From positions 1-26,897 of the forward strand of contig JAUSMR010000159.1 of assembly GCA_030645955.1 (NCBI GenBank): a DNA stretch of 26,897 nt. Reading direction: 5' to 3'. Within the stretch, counting starts at the first letter, position 1; each line of letters begins with the position of its first letter. This stretch comes from Gallionella sp. GTDB taxonomy: Bacteria > Pseudomonadota > Gammaproteobacteria > Burkholderiales > Gallionellaceae. The notes under the pieces were generated by a model. The model made no database searches and was not told the DNA's origin. It saw nothing but the letters and a program-made list of their open reading frames with translations. Shown piece by piece: positions 8,777 to 15,783 of the stretch. A program made the position numbers and the translations under genes.

Positions 8777-9478
8777 TTACCTATTCGCCAGACGTCGGCA
8801 CGCCAACCACAACGTGACGGCGGTGACACTAAAAAAATACATCACATCAGATAAGAATATTGAGCCAGTAACCAGGGGTTTAAAGTGCCCAATCAAAGAC
8901 AGATTCAATGCCAATGGAACCAGAGAATCTGGCAATAGAGGTGCAACTGAGTCAGCAAACCAAAGCATAAGGAATATGCCCATAGACAAGGCCGCAGAGA
9001 TCACCTGATTTTCAGTAAGACTGGAAGCAAGAATGCCCACCGCCACGAGCAGACTCGCCAGTAAAACAAGAGTGCCATACCCCGTCAAAATTGGACCCCA
9101 ATCAGGCTCCCCGAGCCAACCCAAAATCAGCGCATATGCGCCTGACAGGGCATACATTGTCAACACTACAGCCAGCAAAGATACAAATTTAGACAACACA
9201 ATCGATACTTCTGCAATGGGCGAGGTAAGCAGCAATTCAAGGGTGTCATTGCGACGTTCTTCGGCAAACGCCCGCATCGTTAGCACGGGGACAAGCAATA
9301 TCGAGAGCACGTATATCTGACGAAAAATGTACTGTAGATTGGCCACTTTGGTGGCGAACAAAGTCAAGCTAAAGGTGTATCCCAATACAAGCAAAAATAC
9401 CGCAGCCACGATATAGGCAATTGGCGAGAGAATCGCTGCGCCGATTTCTTTTCGAGTTAAAACGAGGAAAGCATTCAT
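8777..9478 (-). CDS. ABC-2 type transporter permease, GldF-like
   Basis: 233 residues, about six membrane spans. The first follows a short cytoplasmic N-terminus (LTRKEIGAAILSPIAYIVAAVFLLVLGY), and the conserved ABC-2 segment MRAFAEERRNDTLELLLTSP links spans two and three. It is the membrane partner of the ATPase encoded 13 bases upstream and is followed after 5 bases by the GldG-like gene, so the three form one complex by context. The substrate is unknown. The DNA here is AT-richer than the two-component genes: my count of bases 8821-8880 gives 23 G+C of 60, against 39 of 60 at 22801-22860. Confidence 0.88.
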   Translation of the reverse strand: MNAFLVLTRKEIGAAILSPIAYIVAAVFLLVLGYTFSLTLFATKVANLQYIFRQIYVLSILLVPVLTMRAFAEERRNDTLELLLTSPIAEVSIVLSKFVSLLAVVLTMYALSGAYALILGWLGEPDWGPILTGYGTLVLLASLLVAVGILASSLTENQVISAALSMGIFLMLWFADSVAPLLPDSLVPLALNLSLIGHFKPLVTGSIFLSDVMYFFSVTAVTLWLACRRLANR

Positions 9479-9491
9479 AGATGTCAGCCAG

Positions 9492-10205
9492 TCAGGCGAG
9501 TGAGAGGAACCAGTCCTCGAAATCCGTATCTTCGGGTCCTACAAGGCGCTCACCTTTCAGCTTCCCTGCCATCAGCACCACGACACGATCAGCAGTTTTC
9601 GCCACCTCGGAGAGAATGTGTGAACTCATCAGAACCGTATGTCTTTTTGCAAGGGAACGGATGAGATGGCGCATCTCAATAATTTGCCGTGGATCGAGTC
9701 CATTGCTGGGTTCATCAAGGATCAACAGTTGAGGCTCGTGCAGCAGGGCCTGCGCAATGCATACCCTTTGTCTGTAACCGCGCGACAGCGTTGGCACCGG
9801 GGCCCGCAACTTGTCCGTCAATTCAAGTTGTTCCGCAACTCGACTCACTGCATCTCGTACTTTGTGCACGGGCACCTGGCGCAGCCGTGCCATAAAGGCG
9901 AGGAACTCACCCACGCGCATGTGACGATACATGGGGGCTGACTCGGGAGCATAGCCAATGCATTGGCGTGCCTGCATCGACTGCTCCTGAACATCAAATC
10001 CAGCTACTTTCAAGACCCCTGCATCTGCACTCAAAAACCCGGTTAAAAGACGAATCAACGTGGTCTTTCCTGAACCGTTTGGCCCGAGCAAACACACAAT
10101 CTCCCCCTGTGCGATGTCAAGATCAAAATCCGTTAACGCCGCCACGGTGCCGTAGCGCTTGCTTACACCGCGAACGGAGACTGCAGGTATTGGAAGTAAG
10201 TTCAT
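9492..10205 (-). CDS. ABC transporter ATP-binding protein (ABC-2/GldA-like)
   Basis: 237 residues from ATG at 10205; an upstream in-frame ATG at 10244 would add 13 residues. I prefer 10205 because the protein then begins just before the first strand (VSVRGVSKRYG) and because the longer start lies inside a perfect hairpin. Neither start has a clear ribosome binding site. The nucleotide-binding domain is complete: Walker A GPNGSGKTT, ABC signature LSRGYRQRV, Walker B LLILDEPSNGLDP and the switch histidine in MSSHILSE. It is the motor for the permease encoded 13 bases downstream. CcmA/GldA/NodI-like ATPases of this type usually power export or membrane remodelling rather than import. It sits directly after the lactonase gene. 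Confidence 0.9.
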   Translation of the reverse strand: MNLLPIPAVSVRGVSKRYGTVAALTDFDLDIAQGEIVCLLGPNGSGKTTLIRLLTGFLSADAGVLKVAGFDVQEQSMQARQCIGYAPESAPMYRHMRVGEFLAFMARLRQVPVHKVRDAVSRVAEQLELTDKLRAPVPTLSRGYRQRVCIAQALLHEPQLLILDEPSNGLDPRQIIEMRHLIRSLAKRHTVLMSSHILSEVAKTADRVVVLMAGKLKGERLVGPEDTDFEDWFLSLA

Positions 10206-10220
10206 AGCTTGAATAAATTG

Positions 10221-10247
10221 TTCATGGATTTCGAAGAAATCCATGAA
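10221..10247. repeat. Perfect 12-bp inverted repeat between lactonase and ABC genes
   Basis: Arms TTCATGGATTTC (10221-10232) and GAAATCCATGAA (10236-10247) with a 3-base centre. In the minus-strand transcript it would form a stem of 12 pairs just 12 bases after the lactonase stop. The stem is AT-rich and is not followed by a run of U, so it is a weak terminator at most. It could instead be a processing or mRNA-stability element that sets different expression for the enzymes upstream and the transporter module downstream, or an operator. It overlaps the longer possible start of the ABC ATPase. Confidence 0.75.
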
Positions 10248-10259
10248 AAGGTCTGAAAG

Positions 10260-11123
10260 TCAGTTGTAGAACTCGGGCGCCTGCTTGGTCACCTTAAAGG
10301 CATCCGGATCATGCGCAAAGAAAATCTTTGCGTTCTCAGAGTCACGGATATGTCGGATACGCTGATATGTCTTGTATCCCTCGATCTGGTTTGTTGCTCC
10401 TGAAAGAGGTGGGAGAATATTTTTGTCCAAATTCTCTTTGAGATAGACCGCATCCCCCGTCAAAATTACGGTACCTGTATTTGGCAGTTTGACCGCGGCA
10501 AATTGACTTCCTTTGGTATGTCCTGTTCCCTTGAGGATGCGGAAGGTACCATCGCCAAAAACATCCAAATCACCATTCAACATGATTGTGTTTTGTTGTT
10601 TCATTCCAGCAAAGTCGCCCGCCATGTAGAACGCCTGAAACGGATGATCAGGGAACAAGGCGGCTTTAAACTCATCCTCTTGCGCGATATGAGTGGCGTT
10701 TGGAAACATGCCTATGTTGCCCGCATGGTCAAAGTGCATGTGACTGGTCACTACGTACTTGATGTCTTTGGGCGTCAAGCCAATCTTGGCCAATTGCACT
10801 GGAATTGCATCATCCCGGTTCATTTTCACGCCAAAGCCTTTATGCAAGGGTCCCAGCCAGCCCTCCCCATCTGCAATCACCTTATCGTTGATACCGGTAT
10901 CAAACATTACATTGCCTTGTGGATGCTTGAATACGTAGAAACCAACCGGACACCAATCCACTGTCCCTGTTGCGCCAGCCTGGAAGGCTGCCTTGGCAAA
11001 GCCTCCCAATGAACCTGACGTAAAGACATACAGTTGTTGTGCTGCCACGGGTGCGGCCAGCATTGCGGACATAGCAGAGCCAATAGCCCATAACTTCAAA
11101 GATTTAAGCACTTTCACTTTCAT
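10260..11123 (-). CDS. Exported metallo-beta-lactamase-fold lactonase, AttM/BlcC-like
   Basis: 287 residues. A signal peptide covers about 1-28 (ends APVAA), so the enzyme is probably periplasmic. The dinuclear zinc site is complete: H128, H130, D132, H133 in SHMHFDHAGN, then H202 (GTGHTKGS), D224 (LTGDAVY) and H271 (AHDPDA). From memory the C-terminal HDPDA...APEFY segment matches the Agrobacterium AttM/BlcC family, which hydrolyses gamma-butyrolactone and also acyl-homoserine lactones; BlcC itself is cytoplasmic. An ideal AGGAG lies seven bases before the ATG. It follows the alcohol dehydrogenase gene by 111 bases. The likely product here is 4-hydroxybutyrate, the substrate of that dehydrogenase. 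Quorum quenching is an alternative or side activity. Confidence 0.88.
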   Translation of the reverse strand: MKVKVLKSLKLWAIGSAMSAMLAAPVAAQQLYVFTSGSLGGFAKAAFQAGATGTVDWCPVGFYVFKHPQGNVMFDTGINDKVIADGEGWLGPLHKGFGVKMNRDDAIPVQLAKIGLTPKDIKYVVTSHMHFDHAGNIGMFPNATHIAQEDEFKAALFPDHPFQAFYMAGDFAGMKQQNTIMLNGDLDVFGDGTFRILKGTGHTKGSQFAAVKLPNTGTVILTGDAVYLKENLDKNILPPLSGATNQIEGYKTYQRIRHIRDSENAKIFFAHDPDAFKVTKQAPEFYN

Positions 11124-11234
11124 TTTGTCTCCTAAGTTGATTGATAGTTCATGTTGGCTTACTAGTCACTCTCCTCGGTGCGGCGAACCAACGCGCCCCC
11201 GACACATTCAATTGCGTTGATTGCGCGCGGGAAA

Positions 11235-12389
11235 TCAGTAGGCCGCCCTGTACATCGCCAAGGCGTCTTCGTAAGTCACGTCGCGCGGGTTATTTACCAG
11301 AAGGCGCTGCACCTTCATGGCCTCCTGAGCCAGCATCGGCAAATCAAATTCTTGGACACCCGCATCTCGCAAGGTCTGTGCGTATGGCATAGAAGCAACG
11401 CGTTCGCGCAGGGCAGCAACGAACGCGGTGGCGGCGGCAATGTCATCGACGCTCGCTAAGTGCGGAAGGATGGCGCGTCCCAATTCGGCATAGAGGGTCT
11501 GGGCCACCGGCAGGTTGAATGCCAGCACCTGCAGAAGTACCAGCGAGTTACTCAAACCATGCGGCAAGTGGCAATGGCCGCCCAGCGGGTAGGCCAACGC
11601 ATGGACCGCCCCGACCGGGGCGTTGGCAAAGGCCATGCCGGCCAATAGCGAGCCCAGCAACATGGCCTCGCGCACGCTTCCGTTCTGGCCGTCATTCACA
11701 GCCCCTGGCAAGTTGGTGTAGAGCAGTTGCAGCGCCTTGATGGCCAGGACATCAGACATTGGGTTTTTTTTCACCCGACTGGTGAAGGCTTCAATTGCAT
11801 GCACCATGGCATCAACCCCTGTCATTGCAGTAATTGCTGGTGGCAACCCCAAGGTCAGCCTGCTGTCCAGCATTGCAATGTCAGGATAGAGCAGCGAAGA
11901 AACTACGCCTTTCTTTTCTTGGCCGGGCGTAGTAAGGATAGAAATTGGTGTGACTTCGGAGCCCGTTCCGGCGGTGGTTGGAACTTGGATCAGCGGAAGA
12001 CGTGGGCCTCGCGCCAAACCGACTCCGTAGATGTCGGGTAGGGCCTGGGGTGTTCGCGCCAAAAGGGCGACGAGCTTGGCGGTGTCAAGCGAACTACCCC
12101 CACCGAATCCAACGACACCGTTAGCGCCAACAGAGAGGGCCGCGTCAACGGCGGCCTGGACACTAAGTTCAGGAGGATCCGCGAGAACATCAGAAAACAC
12201 CGTGACGACCAGACCGGAAGCGGCCAACGATGCGAGAGCACCTTCCAATAGTCGGGCTTGTACTAAGCCTGCGTCGGTGACTAGAAATAGGCGTGTAATG
12301 CCGAGGCTTTTAGAAATTTCACCAAGACGCTCGGCACAGCCTTGCTCACATATGATTTTCGGCGTCGATTCAAAGTTAAATTGAGACAT
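11235..12389 (-). CDS. Iron-containing alcohol dehydrogenase, probable 4-hydroxybutyrate dehydrogenase
   Basis: 384 residues, a normal length for group III metal-dependent alcohol dehydrogenases. The NAD(P)-binding motif GGGSSLDTAK is at 96-105 and the metal ligands are D193, H197, H263 and H277 (GVDAMVHAIEAF and the VHALAYPLGGHCHLPHG region). I start at ATG 12389 (MSQFNF); a TTG one codon earlier is less likely. A purine-rich AAGAAG lies upstream. The gene follows livF by 29 bases. Beside a lactonase and a GabD-like enzyme, the best reading is oxidation of 4-hydroxybutyrate to succinate semialdehyde, the role of BlcB/AttL. The family also includes 1,3-propanediol and other diol or alcohol dehydrogenases, so the substrate rests on context. 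Confidence 0.88.
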   Translation of the reverse strand: MSQFNFESTPKIICEQGCAERLGEISKSLGITRLFLVTDAGLVQARLLEGALASLAASGLVVTVFSDVLADPPELSVQAAVDAALSVGANGVVGFGGGSSLDTAKLVALLARTPQALPDIYGVGLARGPRLPLIQVPTTAGTGSEVTPISILTTPGQEKKGVVSSLLYPDIAMLDSRLTLGLPPAITAMTGVDAMVHAIEAFTSRVKKNPMSDVLAIKALQLLYTNLPGAVNDGQNGSVREAMLLGSLLAGMAFANAPVGAVHALAYPLGGHCHLPHGLSNSLVLLQVLAFNLPVAQTLYAELGRAILPHLASVDDIAAATAFVAALRERVASMPYAQTLRDAGVQEFDLPMLAQEAMKVQRLLVNNPRDVTYEDALAMYRAAY

Positions 12390-12418
12390 CAATACTTCTT
12401 TTGATATTGGGTTTGACT

Positions 12419-13072
12419 TCAGCGTGCCGTGACCACGCCACGCTCGATGTGATAAACAAGATCCACCAACTCAGCGCTATGGGTGTCGTCGGACTCGGAA
12501 AGAATGACCGACAGGCCGTCTTTGCGCAGATTGGCAATGACTTCGGTTAGCCGTCGTGAAAGCACCGGTGCAACGCCCTCGAAGGGCTCGTCGAGCAGCA
12601 GTAAGTTGTGGCCCGGCATCAGGGCGCGCGCCAGCGCCACCAATTTTTGTTGACCGCCGGAGAGCTGTAAGGCACGTCGTTCACGGAATTCACGGACCTC
12701 CGGCATCAAGCTATAGATCCAGTCAAGTCGTTGTTGTGCCTCCGAGAGGCTGTTGGCCCAGGCTGGCAACAGGATGTTTTCCTCTACCGTCAACGTCGGG
12801 ATCAGGCGACGATCTTCTGGCAAGTAGCTGATGCCTCGTCTTGCCAATTGAAACGGCTTGAGTTGTTGAAGATCCTGCCCGGCTGAAACCAGACGCTCGG
12901 CCTGGATGGGCATCAAACCCATGATGGCGCGCATCAAGGTAGTTTTGCCCGCGCCGTTGCGACCGATGAGACCAACCATCTTGCCCGCAGGCACTTGCAG
13001 CGACACGTTGCGCAGGATCGGTATACGGTCGATCGCAACGTTCAGTGATTTAATTTCAAGCGCAGCGCTCAT
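12419..13072 (-). CDS. livF: Branched-chain-type ABC importer ATPase LivF-like
   Basis: 217 residues, somewhat shorter than the usual LivF of about 235. Walker A is GRNGAGKTT, the signature is LSGGQQKLVALARAL and Walker B is LLLLDEPFEGVAP. The start overlaps the livG stop as ATGA. The region after Walker B is odd: where LivF proteins normally read close to LVEQN, this one reads VILSESDDTHSAEL, so the switch region is non-standard. It pairs with LivG to drive the LivH-LivM permease. The ligand is probably a small carboxylate or the lactone product rather than an amino acid, by context. Confidence 0.9.
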   Translation of the reverse strand: MSAALEIKSLNVAIDRIPILRNVSLQVPAGKMVGLIGRNGAGKTTLMRAIMGLMPIQAERLVSAGQDLQQLKPFQLARRGISYLPEDRRLIPTLTVEENILLPAWANSLSEAQQRLDWIYSLMPEVREFRERRALQLSGGQQKLVALARALMPGHNLLLLDEPFEGVAPVLSRRLTEVIANLRKDGLSVILSESDDTHSAELVDLVYHIERGVVTAR

Positions 13073-13848
13073 GCTGTTTCTCCAAAGGCAGCGTTCAAAT
13101 CGAAGTGATGACCGATCACGAGCTCCTGCACCCGGGGGTCGCCGAGCACCTTGCGGGGCGACCCGTCGGCAATGATCTCGCCGCTGTAGAAGGCCATGAT
13201 GCGGGTCACATAGCGCGCCACGATTTCCATGTCGTGCTCGACGAAGAGCACCGTGACACCGTGCTTGCGTACCACGGCCATCACCGTATCCATCAACGTG
13301 AACTTTTCCTCGACGCTGACGCCACTGGTCGGCTCATCAAGCAGCAGCATGCGTGGCTGGCTAACCAACGCCATGGCGATATCCACAAGTTTGCGTACGC
13401 CTTGCGGCACGGTGCTGACGAGCGCGTCGCGGTAACGGCTGACGCCGAACTCGGCAAAGATGGCATCGGCCCGCTCCCGTCGTTCCGGAGTATCCAGCGC
13501 GCGCCACAGGGAGGGCTGTGGTCCCTCGGCCGCCACCAGGGAGATCAGCGCGTTTTCCATCACGGTCAACTTGGGGAATAGCTGTGCCACCTGAAACGAA
13601 CGGGCCATGCCCAACCGGGTGACATCACGCGGCTGGCGACCGATAACCGACTGGCCGTCGAACAGAATGTCGCCACTGCTAGGCGGAAGGTAGCCGGTGA
13701 CCATGTTGATGAAGGTTGTCTTGCCAGCGCCATTGGAGCCAATGACACCGACAATTTCGCCCAGCCCGATATGCACGTTAATATCTTTGGCGGCGACGAC
13801 GGCGCCGAATGTGCGGGTCAGGCTCCGCGTTTCGAGAATTGCGGTCAT
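13069..13848 (-). CDS. livG: Branched-chain-type ABC importer ATPase LivG-like
   Basis: 259 residues from ATG 13848, which overlaps the livM stop as ATGA; the frame is open upstream to 13950, but that part lies inside livM. Walker A is GSNGAGKTT, Walker B is MLLLDEPTSGV, and the switch histidine is present in FVEHDME. The ABC signature is unusual: VPQGVRKLVDIA in place of the LSYGQQR-type sequence of most LivG proteins. The C-terminal LivG extension (VLGDPRVQELVIG) is present. It is part of a tightly overlapping livHMGF series, with stop-start overlaps at both ends. Confidence 0.9.
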   Translation of the reverse strand: MTAILETRSLTRTFGAVVAAKDINVHIGLGEIVGVIGSNGAGKTTFINMVTGYLPPSSGDILFDGQSVIGRQPRDVTRLGMARSFQVAQLFPKLTVMENALISLVAAEGPQPSLWRALDTPERRERADAIFAEFGVSRYRDALVSTVPQGVRKLVDIAMALVSQPRMLLLDEPTSGVSVEEKFTLMDTVMAVVRKHGVTVLFVEHDMEIVARYVTRIMAFYSGEIIADGSPRKVLGDPRVQELVIGHHFDLNAAFGETA

Positions 13849-14807
13849 ACCGTCACCTCCCGCTTTGTGCCGCGCTCGACCAGGCTCCACAGTCCCTTGG
13901 GCAGGAACAGGATGAGCGCGAGCAGGATGAAGCCCAAAGTCATCTGCCAAGTGTTTGGGGCTTCCTGAATGGCAAAAGTACGGATCACGGAGAAGACGAT
14001 GGCGCCAATGAATGGGGCCACCACATGACCGGTGCCACCCAGAATGGCGATAAAGACAAATTCGCCGGAGGTGGTCCAGAACGCCATGTCAGGATCAATG
14101 TGCCCGGCGGCAAGGGCGGTCAGGCCGCCGCCCAGTGCGGAGATGCCTGCGGCCAGCACGTAGTTGACGAACAGTACCCGTTGTGACGAGAGACCAAGGT
14201 ATTCGGCACGAATCTCGTTCTCGCGCACAGCTTCGGTTGCCCGGCCCAGACTAGAAACCATGAAGCGGTGAAATCCAAGCGCTACTGCGGTGGCGACGAA
14301 CACCGTCAGCAGGTACAGGGTCCGTTTTTTGGCATCCCCTTGCGGAACCCAACCTAGGAAGCTGGGTGCGGATACGTTGAAACCATCAGTGGAGCCCAGC
14401 GCCGAAGACTTGACTAGCACGCCATACAGAATCATGGACAGTGCTAGTGTCAGCATTGCGTAGAAAATCTCCCGATAGCGAGTCAGCAACCAGCCGCACA
14501 CCAGCGCCAGCAGGGTAGCGGCGACACTACCCAGTGCCAGCAGCGCGAAGGCGTCACTGAGACCCAGATACTGAGCAGCGAGGCCAACACCGTAGCCGCC
14601 TATGCAGTAAAAAAGGGCCTGTCCGAAGGACACCAGCCCGGCGCGCATTTGGACGACGACACCCAGCACCACCAGTGCCTTGGAAAGAGCCAGCGTGAGC
14701 AGGAAAGCAAGCCAGGCTGGCATGATCCAAGCACCGGCAAGGAGCACCGCGCCGGTCAGCAACAAGGCTGGCGTGGTCGCGTTGAGAGAGAGTTTACGAA
14801 GGAACAT
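13845..14807 (-). CDS. livM: Branched-chain-type ABC importer permease LivM-like
   Basis: 320-residue inner-membrane permease with about eight to ten spans. It shows the LivM landmarks QMRAGLVSFGQALFYCIGGYG near residue 50 and the cytoplasmic coupling segment ENEIRAEYLGLSSQRV with following GISALGGGLTALA. Its ATG follows the livH stop directly. It forms the translocation channel with LivH and ends in a four-base overlap with livG. Confidence 0.92.
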   Translation of the reverse strand: MFLRKLSLNATTPALLLTGAVLLAGAWIMPAWLAFLLTLALSKALVVLGVVVQMRAGLVSFGQALFYCIGGYGVGLAAQYLGLSDAFALLALGSVAATLLALVCGWLLTRYREIFYAMLTLALSMILYGVLVKSSALGSTDGFNVSAPSFLGWVPQGDAKKRTLYLLTVFVATAVALGFHRFMVSSLGRATEAVRENEIRAEYLGLSSQRVLFVNYVLAAGISALGGGLTALAAGHIDPDMAFWTTSGEFVFIAILGGTGHVVAPFIGAIVFSVIRTFAIQEAPNTWQMTLGFILLALILFLPKGLWSLVERGTKREVTV

Positions 14808-15710
14808 TCAGATTTTCCTAACTAAGGTTTGACCAAACAGCCCTTGCGGACGGATGGCCAACACCAGAAACATCACGCCGTAGATCACGAACAGCTCGAT
14901 CTCCGGGGCGACGTGGACAGCGAAAGAACGTGACAGACCGACCAGCACCGCACCAGCGGCAGCGCCACCGATGCTGCCCAGGCCGCCCACAACAATCACC
15001 GCAAAAGCCAGCACGATGACTTCGACTCCGATGCCCGGGGATACCGAAATCGCTGGCGCCGTCAGCGCTCCGGCCAGTGCGCCGAGCATTGCGCCAATGG
15101 CGAAGGTGGCGGCAAACATGGCGTTGACGTTGACGCCCATGGCGATGGCAATCTCGCGGTCGTGAATGACGGCCCGCAGCAAACGACCTTTATTGGTCCT
15201 GTTGAGGACGAACCAGGCCACGAGGCCGATCAGGATGGCGACGGCGATCAACGCCAGGTCGTAGTTCGCGAAGCGCAGGCTGTCGCCAAAGGCAGACTGT
15301 CCGAGCAGACGGTAGGGCTGGTATGCAAAGTAGGGATTGACACCCCAAATCAGCTTGGTGGCGTCTTCCAGGATGAGCAGCAGGGCATAGGTGACGATCA
15401 CCATCAGGATCTCGTCGCGACCATGGAGAAAGCGCAACAGTCCCTGTTCGATGGCGAGGCCGACGATTACACCCACCACCAAAGCACATGCCAGTAGCAG
15501 CAACAAACTCCAGTAAGGGTTACCGTGGTCGCCGGAAAAATACCAGCTCACCAATGAAGCGGCCGAGTAGGCACCGATGGCGTAGAAACTGCCATGCGCC
15601 ATGTTCAGCACGCGCATGACGCCGTAAATGATGGTCATCCCGGCCGCAACGAGGAACAGCCAGGAGGCGTAAATGGCTCCGTCAATCAGGATTGCAAGAA
15701 AAGTTGTCAT
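14808..15710 (-). CDS. livH: Branched-chain-type ABC importer permease LivH-like
   Basis: 300-residue inner-membrane permease. The typical N-terminus DGAIYASWLFLVAAGMTIIYGVMRVLNMAHGSFYAIGAY is followed by about eight spans. The coupling segment HDREIAIAMGVNVNAMFAATF lies near residue 190, and GGLGSIGGAAAGA near the C-terminus is a LivH landmark. An AGGGA ribosome binding site precedes the ATG. It comes 73 bases after the binding-protein gene and its stop codon abuts the livM start. Confidence 0.92.
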   Translation of the reverse strand: MTTFLAILIDGAIYASWLFLVAAGMTIIYGVMRVLNMAHGSFYAIGAYSAASLVSWYFSGDHGNPYWSLLLLLACALVVGVIVGLAIEQGLLRFLHGRDEILMVIVTYALLLILEDATKLIWGVNPYFAYQPYRLLGQSAFGDSLRFANYDLALIAVAILIGLVAWFVLNRTNKGRLLRAVIHDREIAIAMGVNVNAMFAATFAIGAMLGALAGALTAPAISVSPGIGVEVIVLAFAVIVVGGLGSIGGAAAGAVLVGLSRSFAVHVAPEIELFVIYGVMFLVLAIRPQGLFGQTLVRKI

Positions 15711-15783
15711 GGGAATTCCCTGCGGGGGCGCGGCGCAATGCCTCGCTCCCGCACATGGCTAAAGAACGTTAGGGGATGCGCGC

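Noticed and set aside
10260..11123. Antibiotic-resistance metallo-beta-lactamase
   Set aside because: The fold and metal ligands are shared, but the C-terminal HDPDA and APEFY segments and the neighbouring dehydrogenases fit the AttM/BlcC lactonase branch.
13849..13950. Longer N-terminus for LivG
   Set aside because: The extra part lies wholly within livM coding sequence and is not ABC-like. The ATG at 13848 makes a four-base stop-start overlap as in the rest of the operon.
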